A DNA stretch of 64,000 bases from Alkalibacillus haloalkaliphilus (GCF_007991275.1 NZ_BJYA01000001.1:372001-436000); one strand, 5' to 3'; shown: positions 8,571 to 17,922, counted from the stretch's first letter. Made by a program: numbers and translations. The notes: generated by a model not told the origin, from the letters alone.

Positions 8571-9845
8571 TTAAGATAACACTGGTTCTTTTACTACACT
8601 TTTAACACTTTCTTCAATAATCTCTAAGCCTTTTTTCAAGTCTGCTTCTTCTATTGTAATAGCAGGGAACAGCTTAAACACTTCATCGTCTGGACCTGCT
8701 GTTTCCATAATTAATCCTAGTTCAAAGGCTTTTTCGGCAACTTTCTCAGCTAGTTCTTTTTCGCCACAAGCGATTCCTACCATTAACCCTCGACCACGTA
8801 CTTCACCTTTTAGTTCAGAGTAGTTTTCAACGATTTTCTGCAAGTATTCATGAGTGATCTCTGCTTTATGCTTAACACTCTTTTCTAACTTATCATCTTT
8901 CCAGTAGTCTAAAGCAGCTGTTGCTGTAATGAATGCATGGTTATTTCCTCGGAAAGTACCGTTATGTTCACCTGGTGCCCAAATATCTAGATCTGGTCTT
9001 AACAACGTGATAGCAAACGGCACACCGTAACCACTTAAAGACTTAGACATACAAACGATATCTGGTGTAATACCCGCTTCTTCAAAGCTAAAGAATGAAC
9101 CTGTGCGACCAACTCCAGCTTGGACGTCATCGATAATTAATAAGATATCCCAACGCTTACAAATAGATTCTAATCTTTGTAACCATTCTTTACTAGCAAC
9201 GTTAATGCCACCTTCACCTTGGACAGTCTCAACAATCATAGCTGCAGGTAGGTCTACTCCGCTACCACCATTTTCTAAGAAACGCTCTAAATAATCTAAA
9301 GTATCTGCAGAATCCATAAAACGATCATAAGGCATTGTAACAGAGTGGTTTAACGGAACCCCTGCACCTCTACGTTTAGCGGCATTCCCTGTTACTGATA
9401 AAGAGCCAATTGTCATACCGTGGAAACCATTAGTAAAGCTAATAACATCTGTACGCCCTGTTACTTTACGCGCTAATTTTAATGCACTTTCAACGGTATT
9501 TGTTCCAGTTGGTCCTGGGAACATGATTTTATAATCAAAACCTCTTGGCTTTAAAATCACTTCATTAAATTGCTCAATAAATTGCCCTTTAGCTGTTGTA
9601 GCTTTGTCTAATGAATGTGTAATCCCATCATTTGTTATATAATCAATCAATGCTTCTTTCATTTTCGGATCGTTGTGACCATAATTTAATGCACCAGCAC
9701 CTGAGAAGAAGTCAAGGTATTCATTTCCATCTTCATCCCACATCTTAGAGCCTTTTGCTTCATTAAATACTGTTGGAAAGCTTCTGCAATAACTACGAAC
9801 CTCTGATTCATGTTTTTCAAAAACTTTCATGTCTGTTTTATTCAA
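8571..9845 (-). CDS. ectB: diaminobutyrate--2-oxoglutarate transaminase
   Basis: First step of ectoine synthesis: aspartate semialdehyde plus glutamate gives L-2,4-diaminobutyrate with PLP. The protein (424 residues) starts with the ectoine-type signature [15 protein letters not shown], has the PLP region [14 protein letters not shown] and the Schiff-base lysine in [10 protein letters not shown] near residue 270. Translation probably begins at TTG 9845, since GAGGAGGA lies 7 bases before it and the first ATG downstream is too far from that site. It follows ectA by 79 bp with no terminator between. The usual third gene, ectC, does not follow. A terminator and then an unrelated carboxypeptidase do. 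Confidence 0.95.
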   Translation of the reverse strand: MNKTDMKVFEKHESEVRSYCRSFPTVFNEAKGSKMWDEDGNEYLDFFSGAGALNYGHNDPKMKEALIDYITNDGITHSLDKATTAKGQFIEQFNEVILKPRGFDYKIMFPGPTGTNTVESALKLARKVTGRTDVISFTNGFHGMTIGSLSVTGNAAKRRGAGVPLNHSVTMPYDRFMDSADTLDYLERFLENGGSGVDLPAAMIVETVQGEGGINVASKEWLQRLESICKRWDILLIIDDVQAGVGRTGSFFSFEEAGITPDIVCMSKSLSGYGVPFAITLLRPDLDIWAPGEHNGTFRGNNHAFITATAALDYWKDDKLEKSVKHKAEITHEYLQKIVENYSELKGEVRGRGLMVGIACGEKELAEKVAEKAFELGLIMETAGPDDEVFKLFPAITIEEADLKKGLEIIEESVKSVVKEPVLS

Positions 9846-9924
9846 AATTTATCCTCCTCAAAATTACCCCTAAGGGTATTATAATCTAAACACTATTATT
9901 AGGTGTTACTTTTTAATTTTTAAA

Positions 9925-10458
9925 TTATTTTTCGATTGGTCCAATTAAAAAGCTTAACTCTTCTTCATGTTCATCACTTGGGAATAACTCTTCAGGAAAG
10001 CACTCTGACACTTCACATTTCGTGCCAAGATTACGCGCAAATCCTTTAAATAACGATTGGGATGCTTTATTTGATGGAGTCACTGTCGCTTGTAAAAAGC
10101 GCACATCTCGACAAGATTCCCGTTGTATTAATTCGTTTAAAATTCTAGATGCTAGTCCTTTTCCTCTTTGTGACGCATCAACTCCGATTTGCCAAACGAA
10201 TACAACATCTTGCCTCTCTGGAGGTATAAATGCGGTAACAAACCCGACAACCTTATTGTCTTCTTTAGCGACAACACATGTCTCTGCAAAATGTTCACAC
10301 ATCATAATATACTTATAAGCTGAATTTTGATCTAAACTTGAATTATTTACTAACTCCCACATTTCTGAACCATCTTCTACAGTCGGCTTCTCAAAAGTGA
10401 CCGTATCTAATGGACTTAAAGTAGCTGTTTGACTATTAATGTTAAATGCTCCCTTCAT
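9925..10458 (-). CDS. ectA: L-2,4-diaminobutyrate acetyltransferase
   Basis: GNAT-fold enzyme that acetylates diaminobutyrate at N-gamma using acetyl-CoA, the second step to ectoine. At 177 residues it has the family length. The acetyl-CoA pyrophosphate loop is VDASQRGKGLASRIL, and ATVTPSNKASQSLFKGFAR is the conserved ectoine-type segment. The ATG at 10458 has no clear ribosome-binding site. The best purine-rich stretch (GGGAG) falls at codons 3-4 and faces an ATT codon 8 bases on, so the true start is uncertain. A TTGATA/TAACAT promoter lies about 30 bp upstream. ectB follows in the same direction. Confidence 0.93.
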   Translation of the reverse strand: MKGAFNINSQTATLSPLDTVTFEKPTVEDGSEMWELVNNSSLDQNSAYKYIMMCEHFAETCVVAKEDNKVVGFVTAFIPPERQDVVFVWQIGVDASQRGKGLASRILNELIQRESCRDVRFLQATVTPSNKASQSLFKGFARNLGTKCEVSECFPEELFPSDEHEEELSFLIGPIEK

Positions 10459-10486
10459 TTTTGGTTAACGATTGTTTCCATTTATT

Positions 10487-10515
10487 ATGTTAACGAGCGG
10501 AGCAAATTTTATCAA
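10487..10515 (-). promoter_or_regulatory. candidate sigma-A promoter of ectAB
   Basis: On the minus strand TTGATA (10510-10515) is separated by exactly 17 bp from TAACAT (10487-10492). The predicted transcript would have a leader of only about 20 bases before the ectA ATG. Confidence 0.55.
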
Positions 10516-10680
10516 ACGACTTAGAAAGTGATTAACAAGCATACAACTATCTTATTGTTGATGTCGTTAATTAAGAGTTACGAACTTAATGAATGCTACA
10601 GTATTGTATGTATTTCTCTAATTTATTAAGAATTTAGTCTTTTTTACCATTTAATTTTTTGATGATTTTAAAATTTGCAT

Positions 10681-10710
10681 TAAAAAAGAGAAGGATTACC
10701 CTTCTCTTTT
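10681..10710 (-). terminator. terminator of DUF3231 gene
   Basis: AAAAGAGAAGG and CCTTCTCTTTT (10684-10694 and 10700-10710) form an 11-bp stem overlapping the stop codon, followed by T residues on the minus strand. Confidence 0.75.
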
Positions 10711-11701
10711 ACTGATTCTTCTTAAAGGATTGAGGTGATTCCTCCATCCAACCATACTTAATTAAAATTTTTGCCCCTTCATGCGCATAGCTAAATATGT
10801 CTTTCATTAAAATAGACATACGCGTCGGTATATCATTTCTTAAACTAAATGAAGTCCCTAAAGAACTACCACCTATTGAAAATCCACAAAATAAGTTAAC
10901 ACAATAAAGCATTAGCTTATCGGAGAACGGTGCCACAGAAGAGGTTGTAACATTCCCGCCTTCCGTTCCAGGAACTTGGATATACCCATCTTCTAGAAAC
11001 TTACTTAAATCATCCACGATGTTTTTAGCAAGCTTTACACCTTTATCAAAATATTTTCTTACCTCTTGCTCTTCAGCACATTGTGCAAACCCCTTAATCA
11101 TCTGTAAACCCATCTTATTAGATTCAATGCCATGGTATAAGTGAGCTAACTCAACTGTACTTAAAGGCCTCTTGTCACTAAAAGGATTTAATCCACTTAA
11201 GTAATTTGTATTACTAACATATTCTACGGTCTTTTCAACAGCAACATAGGGACTCTTAGCTATTAAACCCTTCTTTAGTAAATACTGTGTACAGTCATCA
11301 TAACATTGTTGCGTAATAACCGATAGTTCTCTATAAAACTGTGTAATATCCTCTCTGTATGACATTGATAAGTTTAAAGTGTGCATTCCTGTACTAATTT
11401 CTTTGATTAAGCGTAAGAACATAATGTCAAACCCATTGTCATAAAGCTTTGGAACGTCTTCGTTAACATCTACACCAGTAAAACCAGTTGGTATAGGCAG
11501 ATTTTCTTCTTGAAAAATGGTGACAATCTTTTCAGCATAAGGTTCCATTTGTTCATATATGTTTACCATTATAGCTTTAGCCTCTTGATCATCCGCTTTT
11601 TTAATAAAATACTCTAACATTCTAAGAGACATAGTTTTTTGCTGATAGGTCATCCATAACGTACCGATTTCTGATGAAACTAAACCAGGAGTTTGTGGCA
11701 T
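10709..11701 (-). CDS. DUF3231 family protein, two ferritin-like repeats
   Basis: A 330-residue soluble helical protein of the DUF3231 family found in spore-forming Bacillaceae, often sporulation-associated. Two homologous halves are visible: each has a helix beginning L-x(2)-S-E/V...LW or TVELAHLYHGIESN, followed by a regularly spaced helical bundle and a proline-rich turn (PIPTGF in the first, IQVPGTEG in the second). Each half ends in a glycine/serine segment before a long helix. GGAGG precedes the ATG at 11701. It stands alone between terminators. The biochemical role is unknown. Confidence 0.8.
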   Translation of the reverse strand: MPQTPGLVSSEIGTLWMTYQQKTMSLRMLEYFIKKADDQEAKAIMVNIYEQMEPYAEKIVTIFQEENLPIPTGFTGVDVNEDVPKLYDNGFDIMFLRLIKEISTGMHTLNLSMSYREDITQFYRELSVITQQCYDDCTQYLLKKGLIAKSPYVAVEKTVEYVSNTNYLSGLNPFSDKRPLSTVELAHLYHGIESNKMGLQMIKGFAQCAEEQEVRKYFDKGVKLAKNIVDDLSKFLEDGYIQVPGTEGGNVTTSSVAPFSDKLMLYCVNLFCGFSIGGSSLGTSFSLRNDIPTRMSILMKDIFSYAHEGAKILIKYGWMEESPQSFKKNQ

Positions 11702-11839
11702 TAGACGAGTCCTCCATCATTTCATAATAATCACTTTTTATTATGAACAATACCTGTTAAATCATACACTCTTAGTTGGAGAATTAATCTTTCGTCATGA
11801 CTAGATACAAACCATGACCATTTATCAAACGACAAAAAC

Positions 11840-11867
11840 TTAACTCTAAGATATGTTTAAATATAAT
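11840..11867 (+). promoter_or_regulatory. candidate promoter of sspH
   Basis: TTAACT (11840-11845) is 16 bp upstream of a perfect TATAAT (11862-11867), about 50 bases before the sspH ATG. A forespore (sigma-G) promoter would be expected from the family but is not obvious. Confidence 0.35.
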
Positions 11868-11917
11868 CTAATAAGGTTATGTGACATGTACAAAGACATT
11901 TCGAGGAGGGATCGTAA

Positions 11918-12097
11918 ATGAACTTAATGCGTGCAAAAGAAATTAAAGATGACCCTAACATGAAGAATGTCGTTTACAAAGGAAAGTATGTCTACATCAA
12001 TGAAGTTAACGATGACAAACAAAAGGCGATCATTCACTACTTAAAAGAAAGTGGTACAGAGTTCGAAGTTGATGTCACTGAATTAAACGAAGAGTAA
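11918..12097 (+). CDS. sspH: small acid-soluble spore protein, H type
   Basis: A 59-residue protein starting MNLMRAKEIKDDPNMKNVVY. The RAKEI...PxMKNVxYxGxxVYI pattern is diagnostic of H-type SASPs, which are made in the forespore and bind or fill the spore core. A strong GAGGAGGG lies 6-7 bases upstream of the ATG. The C-terminus is acidic (VDVTELNEE), as in the family. The gene is monocistronic, with a GC-rich hairpin right after it. Confidence 0.88.
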   Translation: MNLMRAKEIKDDPNMKNVVYKGKYVYINEVNDDKQKAIIHYLKESGTEFEVDVTELNEE

Positions 12098-12099
12098 TT

Positions 12100-12133
12100 A
12101 AAAAGGCGAACGCATTCACTGTTGCGTTCGCCT
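12100..12133. terminator. terminator between sspH and FG-GAP gene
   Basis: AGGCGAACGCA (12104-12114) and TGCGTTCGCCT (12123-12133) form a perfect 11-bp stem. The T-tract is on the minus side, so it mainly ends the minus-strand gene at 12139 but also follows sspH. Confidence 0.75.
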
Positions 12134-12138
12134 CAAAT

Positions 12139-12855
12139 TTATAGATCTGCACCATATATAGCAACAAATTGCTGACTCAAAGCAAATTGATCTCCAGCCC
12201 ACCCTAACGTATTCAATACATAACCTAATGCATCAGCATTATAACGCCCTGCTATTCTTTGATAAACTAAAAGCTCATACACACCATCCATATCAAAGTC
12301 TACTGGATATAAACCACTCAATGGGTTCACCCAGCCTTCAATCGGTTCAATTAAGGTTCCATTAGCATCATATATTTCATTTAAGTATTGTGGATCACGG
12401 TCGGATAGGTCAATGACATATTGCTGTTGGTTCACTTCACTTACGACACGGACCTTCGCATCATCCTCATAATTTACAGTATATTGATAGTAATCATTAT
12501 ACTCATTGCTATTAAAAATAAGGTTAAAACGATTATGAACGAAAGAATATATAAACTCATTCATAATGCCACCATTTCCACCAGTTGCAATACTAATGAG
12601 AATTTCGTCTAGACCATTACCCGTGAAGTCACCTAAAAATAGAGTAGGGTTATAACCAACATTGTCTACTAAAGGTGTACTGTAAATCTCATGAGTAGCA
12701 CCGTCTTGAACGACAAGTGTAATGTTTTGTATAAATGGGCTATCTTGAGTTTGGTAGCCGACTAGAAATACACCATCTATGACCCCGTCACCATTTACAT
12801 CACCATGTGCTGAATCAATAAGTTCAATTGCCTTTCTTACATCATAAAAGTACAT
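12139..12855 (-). CDS. FG-GAP/VCBS-repeat-like protein
   Basis: A 238-residue protein with three calcium-loop-like repeats: GDVNGDGVIDGV near residue 18, GDFTGNGLDEI near 74, and VDFDMDGVYEL near 192. These match the FG-GAP/VCBS beta-propeller blade pattern. There is no signal peptide or membrane helix, so it is probably cytoplasmic or spore-associated. AAGGGGAA precedes the ATG. Similar short proteins are common in spore-forming bacilli and have no assigned function. It lies opposite sspH and downstream of the DUF1761 gene. Confidence 0.7.
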   Translation of the reverse strand: MYFYDVRKAIELIDSAHGDVNGDGVIDGVFLVGYQTQDSPFIQNITLVVQDGATHEIYSTPLVDNVGYNPTLFLGDFTGNGLDEILISIATGGNGGIMNEFIYSFVHNRFNLIFNSNEYNDYYQYTVNYEDDAKVRVVSEVNQQQYVIDLSDRDPQYLNEIYDANGTLIEPIEGWVNPLSGLYPVDFDMDGVYELLVYQRIAGRYNADALGYVLNTLGWAGDQFALSQQFVAIYGADL

Positions 12856-12927
12856 AACATTCCCCTTCGTTCCCCTTTTCTAATATGTTATGGGCGAACG
12901 CGGAAAGTGCTACTCGTTCTTACTATT

Positions 12928-13314
12928 TTATAAAATATTCCCCATTACCAAACCGATCACAGATAAGACAATGATGTGAAACCCAACAGCAATGAAATAT
13001 ACTTTTAATGAACTTCCCGTATTTTCACCAAGACCAAAGACAAAGTCCTTTGCATACGCCAACGCAACTAACAAACCAACTAGGGCCCCTAAATACAACC
13101 CCTCTAGTGCTGTGTTTGCCTCTGACCACCGTAAAATAAAATACAATATGCTCACCGTAAGAAAGGTTGCTAACGATAACACATCATACCGTGGCGTTTT
13201 AAACTCTTGGATATTTAAATACTTGACCCATAAACGCCCTAGCACTTTAGGCGAATAGTAAACCATCCCTAAAACCATGTAAATAATGACACCCAATATA
13301 ATAGCTAACAGCAT
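12928..13314 (-). CDS. DUF1761 family membrane protein
   Basis: A 128-residue integral membrane protein with four predicted helices. The N-terminal helix ends in MVYYSPKVLGRLWVKYL, the conserved Y-S-P-x-x-F/L-G-x-x-W motif of DUF1761. GAGGTG is 6-7 bases ahead of the ATG. The function of the family is unknown. It may be co-transcribed with the FG-GAP gene downstream, since no terminator was seen in the 72-bp gap. Confidence 0.78.
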   Translation of the reverse strand: MLLAIILGVIIYMVLGMVYYSPKVLGRLWVKYLNIQEFKTPRYDVLSLATFLTVSILYFILRWSEANTALEGLYLGALVGLLVALAYAKDFVFGLGENTGSSLKVYFIAVGFHIIVLSVIGLVMGNIL

Positions 13315-13388
13315 TCTTTCACCTCTAAATAAAATCTTATGTCATTCAAACATATTCGACTAATTGTAATACACTCCCTGCAAAACTA

Positions 13389-13425
13389 TAAAAAAACCTA
13401 CCCTCGACACTTAGTCAAGGATAGG
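13389..13425 (-). terminator. terminator of metNIQ
   Basis: On the minus strand CCTATCCTTGAC pairs with GTCGAGGGTAGG (two G-U pairs) and is followed by seven T, just after the metQ stop. Confidence 0.85.
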
Positions 13426-13432
13426 CTCGTTA

Positions 13433-14254
13433 TTAATCAAATGCTGGAATAGATGTTTCTTCATAATTCTCTTCTAAGAAATCACGAACTTCATCACTTG
13501 TCATTGCTTCAGCTAACTTTTGAATGGCTTCTGAATCTTCATTGTCTTCACGCGCGATTAACGTAATCGCAAAGTCATTGTCTTCACCTTCAGTTAGTAA
13601 AGCGTCAGCCGCTGGTGTTAGACCTAATGGCTCTGCATAAGCAGGCGTCATCAACACAGCATCAACATCGTCATAAGCTCTTGCTAACATTAATAAATCA
13701 ATTTCTTCAAATTCAAAGTCATGAGGGTTTTCCTCAATGTCTGATAAACGATAATGCGGATTGTCTGTTTCACCTAAAGTGATCACACCATGGTCATCTA
13801 ATAATCTTAATGAACGGTCTAAATTAGTCATATCATTGGCAACAGCTAATGTTGCACCATCAGGAATTTCTTCCATAGCGTCATAATCTTTAGCATATAC
13901 ACCGTAATTTGCATAATAAATTGGCTGAATCGGTGTTAAGTTTGTATCATTGTTACGATTATATTCCTCCATATACGGTACGTGTTGGAAGAAGTTTGCA
14001 TCAACTTCATCGTGAGCTAATGCATCATTAGGTTGTACATTATCACTTAACTCTACAATTTCAAGCTCGATCCCTTCTTCAGCTAGTTGCTCTTGAGCAA
14101 TCTCAAGAATATCTAGCATCGGTGAAATTAAAGAAGCAACTTCTAACGTTTGATCTTCCGTTTGTTCCTCTGTTTGCTCTTCTGCTTCATCAGCTCCACC
14201 ACATGCAGCTAATATTAATAACAAGATTGTCATTGGAATTAATAGTTTTTTCAT
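13433..14254 (-). CDS. metQ: methionine ABC transporter substrate-binding lipoprotein
   Basis: Extracellular receptor of the NlpA/MetQ family. Signal peptide with lipobox LAAC (Cys18), then a highly acidic linker (EEQTEEQTEDQ). The mature domain carries ELSDNVQPNDALAHDEVDAN and FFQHVPYMEEYN, the conserved ligand-site region of MetQ. It is 273 residues long. The gene is last in metN-metI-metQ, 12 bases after metI, and is followed by a terminator. It should deliver methionine (D- or L-) to MetI/MetN, although NlpA-family receptors can bind other small ligands. Confidence 0.88.
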   Translation of the reverse strand: MKKLLIPMTILLLILAACGGADEAEEQTEEQTEDQTLEVASLISPMLDILEIAQEQLAEEGIELEIVELSDNVQPNDALAHDEVDANFFQHVPYMEEYNRNNDTNLTPIQPIYYANYGVYAKDYDAMEEIPDGATLAVANDMTNLDRSLRLLDDHGVITLGETDNPHYRLSDIEENPHDFEFEEIDLLMLARAYDDVDAVLMTPAYAEPLGLTPAADALLTEGEDNDFAITLIAREDNEDSEAIQKLAEAMTSDEVRDFLEENYEETSIPAFD

Positions 14255-14266
14255 ATTATGCCTCTC

Positions 14267-14929
14267 CTATCTTTTGTCAATCTTTCTTGCAACTGTAATA
14301 CCTGTATATTGGATTAGCTGTACAAGTATAACCATGATGAAAATCATATAAAACATTAAATCAGTTCTAAAATTTTGATAACCATAACGAATAGCAAAGT
14401 CACCAATTCCTCCGCCACCGACAACACCCATAATTGTCGAGTATGATATAAAACTAATTGTCGATGTCGTCAATCCAAGCACTAAACCTGAACGTGCTTC
14501 AACATATAAGAACTTAAATATAATATCCTTCGCTGAAGCACCCATTGAAATCGCCGCTTCCATGACCCCTTTAGGAATATCAAGTAGCGACTGTTCCACT
14601 AAACGTGAGTAATGCGCTATAGCAATAACTGTTAAGGGAACGATTGCTGCCGTTGTTCCAAATGCTGTTCCAACAATCCAACGGGTAAATGGAATCATAA
14701 ACACAACTAGTAATAAGAATGGAAATGACCTAATAACATTTACGAGTAAGTTTAATGTAGAAAATACAGCTTGGTTTTCTAGTATTTGATCTTTTCGACA
14801 TAAGTATAAAAAAGTCCCTAACGGTAATCCAACCAAAACAGCAGCTAGTATTGAAAAGCCAACCATAATAAAAGTTTCACCAATTGACTGCCATATTTCA
14901 GCTTGGTATTCAACGATCACTTCAGGCAT
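14267..14929 (-). CDS. metI: methionine ABC transporter permease
   Basis: Inner-membrane permease with five helices and the ABC-coupling EAA loop MEAAISMGASAKDIIFKFL (around residues 140-160). I place the start at the ATG at 14929, whose codons overlap the last codons and stop of metN; the reading from 14983 lies wholly inside metN. This gives 220 residues, the usual MetI length. Translational coupling with metN is likely from the overlap. Confidence 0.9.
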   Translation of the reverse strand: MPEVIVEYQAEIWQSIGETFIMVGFSILAAVLVGLPLGTFLYLCRKDQILENQAVFSTLNLLVNVIRSFPFLLLVVFMIPFTRWIVGTAFGTTAAIVPLTVIAIAHYSRLVEQSLLDIPKGVMEAAISMGASAKDIIFKFLYVEARSGLVLGLTTSTISFISYSTIMGVVGGGGIGDFAIRYGYQNFRTDLMFYMIFIMVILVQLIQYTGITVARKIDKR

Positions 14930-15668
14930 GAGGTTCACCACCATCAGTGAGACGTTCAACAAAACCTTGAGCGCTTCGATCAATTTTTTGAATACCAGCC
15001 GGTTCTATTGTAACTGTTTCATACTCTTCACCATCTGCCATAACAGTTACGCGCTCACATATACTTTTAATTACTTCCATCTCATGACTAACGATCACAA
15101 TCGTTACACCAAAGTTTTCGTTAATCCGCTTCAATACACTTAAAATCTCTGCTGTTGTATTAGGATCAAGCGAAGATGTTGGTTCATCACATAACAACAC
15201 TGTCGGATTGTTCACAAGAGCACGTGCAATCGCGACACGCTGCTTTTGTCCACCACTTAATTGAGCTGTATATTGATCTTTAAAATGGTCTAAACCTACG
15301 AATTGTAAACTTTCCATCACGCGACTTTCTCGTTCTTGTTTCGGCACTTTTGATAACTCTAATGGTACAACGACATTATCATAGACCGTTTTATTACCTA
15401 ACAAGTTATACTGTTGGAAGATCATCGCAATAGATTGTCTTGCTTCTCTTAACTTTCTTCCTTTTAATCTAGTAAGTGAATCATCGTTAACAATGACTTC
15501 TCCATGGTCTGGACTTTCAAGTAAATTGATCAACCTTAACAAGGTCGATTTACCTGCCCCACTTGCGCCTATGACACCATAAATTTCGCCATGATTAACT
15601 GATAAAGAAACCGATTTAATCGCTTCATAATCACCAAAACGTTTAGTAACATTTTGAATTTTAATCAT
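14922..15668 (-). CDS. metN: methionine ABC transporter ATPase, short form
   Basis: ABC ATPase with Walker A GASGAGKST (about residues 33-41), Q-loop IFQQYN, signature LSGGQKQR, Walker B VLLCDEPTS and the switch histidine in IVSHE. Start at ATG 15668: the GGGAAGGGG ribosome-binding site overlaps the earlier ATG. The protein is about 248 residues. Typical MetN is about 340 because of a C-terminal NIL (ACT-like) methionine sensor; here only some 30 residues follow the ATPase core, so allosteric inhibition by methionine is probably absent. No S-box or T-box leader was seen upstream. Confidence 0.88.
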   Translation of the reverse strand: MIKIQNVTKRFGDYEAIKSVSLSVNHGEIYGVIGASGAGKSTLLRLINLLESPDHGEVIVNDDSLTRLKGRKLREARQSIAMIFQQYNLLGNKTVYDNVVVPLELSKVPKQERESRVMESLQFVGLDHFKDQYTAQLSGGQKQRVAIARALVNNPTVLLCDEPTSSLDPNTTAEILSVLKRINENFGVTIVIVSHEMEVIKSICERVTVMADGEEYETVTIEPAGIQKIDRSAQGFVERLTDGGEPHA

Positions 15669-15821
15669 AAAAAAACCCCTTCCCATGGCATGAAAGGTGA
15701 TTAAGAACTTTTATATTATAACTTATGTTCACACTCTTGTCATTTAGTAGAATTTAGATTTTGATTGCTTAGTATAAATAATTTAGTACTAAACCTATCA
15801 TAGCACAATTGTGTTAAAACC

Positions 15822-15860
15822 ACATAAAAAAGCATAATTAGCTTAACTAATTATGCTTTT
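15822..15860 (-). terminator. terminator of mqo
   Basis: AAAAGCATAATTAG (15828-15841) and CTAATTATGCTTTT (15847-15860) form a 14-bp stem six bases after the mqo stop, with T residues on the minus side. Confidence 0.8.
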
Positions 15861-15865
15861 CTCTC

Positions 15866-17374
15866 TTATGTTGTTGCTGCTACTTCATCGGCAACTTCTT
15901 GTTCATTTAGCTCTAAAATTTCAGCTGTTGATGCATGTATTTCACGGATAAGTTCTCGGTTTTCGACTAATGACTGACCATACGATGGGATCATTTCTTT
16001 AAGTTTAGGTTCCCAAGCATTAATTTGCTGAGGGAAACATCTCTCTAACACTTCAAGCATAACTGAAACGGCTGTTGATGCACCTGGAGATGCACCAAGT
16101 AAGGCTGCAATAGAACCGTCAGATGCTGTAACAACTTCTGTACCAAATTGAAGTGTTCCTTTTCCACCTTCTTCAGTGTCTTTAATCACTTGTACACGTT
16201 GGCCTGCTACAACTAAATCCCAATCTTCGCTTTTCGCATTTGGGATAAACTCTCTTAACGTTTCCATACGCTTTTCTTTAGAAAGCATTAATTGTTGAAT
16301 CAAATATTTTGTTAGAGGCATTTCTTTCGCCCCTGCTGACAACATCGTAAACAAGTTGCTTGGCTTAACTGAAGTCATCAAATCAAACATGGAGCCTGTT
16401 TTTAAGAACTTAGGTGTAAAGCCGGCAAATGGTCCAAACAATAATGATTTCTCATTATTAATATAACGTGTGTCTAGGTGTGGCACTGACATTGGTGGTG
16501 CGCCGACTGGGGCTTTACCGTATACTTTAGCATAATGTTGTTCCACAACCTCAGGGTTTTTACATACCATGAACAGTCCACTAACTGGGAAACCACCAAT
16601 ATTCTTACCTTCAGGGATCCCTGACTTTTGGAGTAAGTGTATACTTCCACCGCCAGCACCGATAAAGACGAATTTTGCAGTATGACGTTCTACTGTATTC
16701 GTCTCTAGGTTGCGGACCTTTAACTCCCATGAGCCGTCATCTTTTTGGTTCAGTTGATCGACACTATGCTTATAGTGAACTTCTACATTTTGTTCTTTTA
16801 AATGGTCGAAAGTCTTACGTGTTAAAGCACCAAAATTAACATCCGTTCCACCATCAATTTTAGTCGCAGCAATCGGTTCCTCTACTTGACGATCTTCCAT
16901 AATTAAAGGTGTCCATTCTTTAATTTGTTCTGGATCATCCGAGAACTCCATGCCTGTAAATAACGGATTACTAACCATCGCTTCATAACGTCTCTTTAAG
17001 AAATCAACATTATCTTTACCATGAACTAAACTCATATGTGGTAAAGCCTTGATAAATTCTTCTGGACGGTCAAGTTGGTTATGATTTACTTGATAAGACC
17101 AAAACTGCTTGGACACTTGAAACTGTTCATTAATCTTAGTCGCTTTTGTCGTATCAATTGAGCCGTCTGAATTTTCGCTTGTGTAGTTTAATTCACACAA
17201 CGCAGCATGTCCTGTTCCTGCATTATTCCATTCATTTGAGCTTTCTTCACCCGAACGCTCGAGCTTTTCGAAAACTTTAATGTTCCAACTTGGCTCTAAT
17301 TCATTTATAAGAGAACCTAATGTTGCACTCATGATGCCGGCACCAATTAAGATCACATCTGTATTATTACTCAT
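15866..17374 (-). CDS. mqo: malate:quinone oxidoreductase
   Basis: FAD-dependent peripheral membrane enzyme that oxidises L-malate to oxaloacetate and passes electrons to menaquinone. The FAD-binding motif [14 protein letters not shown] is at residues 8-21. Family-typical segments follow: [29 protein letters not shown] and the C-terminal [19 protein letters not shown]. At 502 residues it has the full family length. AAGGAG lies ahead of the ATG. It is monocistronic, ending in its own terminator. It replaces or complements NAD-malate dehydrogenase in the TCA cycle. Confidence 0.95.
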   Translation of the reverse strand: MSNNTDVILIGAGIMSATLGSLINELEPSWNIKVFEKLERSGEESSNEWNNAGTGHAALCELNYTSENSDGSIDTTKATKINEQFQVSKQFWSYQVNHNQLDRPEEFIKALPHMSLVHGKDNVDFLKRRYEAMVSNPLFTGMEFSDDPEQIKEWTPLIMEDRQVEEPIAATKIDGGTDVNFGALTRKTFDHLKEQNVEVHYKHSVDQLNQKDDGSWELKVRNLETNTVERHTAKFVFIGAGGGSIHLLQKSGIPEGKNIGGFPVSGLFMVCKNPEVVEQHYAKVYGKAPVGAPPMSVPHLDTRYINNEKSLLFGPFAGFTPKFLKTGSMFDLMTSVKPSNLFTMLSAGAKEMPLTKYLIQQLMLSKEKRMETLREFIPNAKSEDWDLVVAGQRVQVIKDTEEGGKGTLQFGTEVVTASDGSIAALLGASPGASTAVSVMLEVLERCFPQQINAWEPKLKEMIPSYGQSLVENRELIREIHASTAEILELNEQEVADEVAATT

Positions 17375-17670
17375 GTTCTTTCAAACTCCTTAACGTTTTG
17401 TCCAAAAGATGTATTGACCACACTAATGTCTAGCAAGATCAATCTATAAAAATCCTCATACTACTCTAGTTTAAAGTTTTTCTACTATAAGTTTATCACT
17501 AATACTAATAGATTGAAATATATATTACGACCCGACAAAAAAGGCGGAATTTTTATACGTATTATAGATTCCACTCAATTAACAACTTCTATTTTATCTC
17601 AATATTTTGAAAAAATAAACACAACTAGACTTTTACTTTTAAAAACTTTTGGTACCGTCTTTTGTATATC

Positions 17671-17689
17671 TTTTTGTATTATACAAAAA
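17671..17689. promoter_or_regulatory. 19-bp palindrome upstream of coat genes
   Basis: TTTTTGTA, TTA, TACAAAAA forms an inverted repeat about 20 bases before the ribosome-binding site of the first CotF-like gene. Possible operator or weak hairpin. Apart from this, the 349-bp stretch 17375-17723 shows no gene I can support. Confidence 0.3.
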
Positions 17690-17723
17690 TTAATATTGGT
17701 ACTTATGAAAGGAGGCCTTTAAA

Positions 17724-17909
17724 ATGGCTAATTTAACTGAGTTAGAAGTAGAAAACTTACGTCACATTATTGGCGGCCACGCAACTATTGCAAACAAGCT
17801 TGAAGATTACGCTCAAAACAGTACGGACCCAGAACTAAAACAGATCTTACAAAATGATGCTCAAGCAGCTAGACAAGCCCAACAGCAGCTTATGCAATTT
17901 TTTCAATAA
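17724..17909 (+). CDS. small CotF-like spore coat protein
   Basis: A 61-residue helical protein starting MANLTELEVENLRHIIGGH. It resembles the first part of the CotF/coat F domain (LRHxIGxHxTxxNKLxxYAQ, then a Gln-rich helix AARQAQQQLMQFFQ). A perfect AAAGGAGG lies 8 bases before the ATG. It is followed 13 bases later by a second coat-F gene with its own GGAGG, so the two form an operon probably expressed in the mother cell during sporulation. Confidence 0.75.
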   Translation: MANLTELEVENLRHIIGGHATIANKLEDYAQNSTDPELKQILQNDAQAARQAQQQLMQFFQ

Positions 17910-17922
17910 GGAGGAATGCCAC

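Noticed and set aside
14922-15668. metN as a pseudogene
   Set aside because: All ATPase motifs are intact and metI overlaps its end in the usual way; a short form is the simpler reading.
15687-15821. S-box or T-box leader for metNIQ
   Set aside because: No conserved S-box or T-box sequence and no antiterminator/terminator pair could be found on the minus strand.
17513-17722. 69-codon plus-strand ORF ahead of the coat genes
   Set aside because: No ribosome-binding site, AT-driven composition, and it runs through the palindrome and the ribosome-binding site of the next gene. Treated as promoter region.
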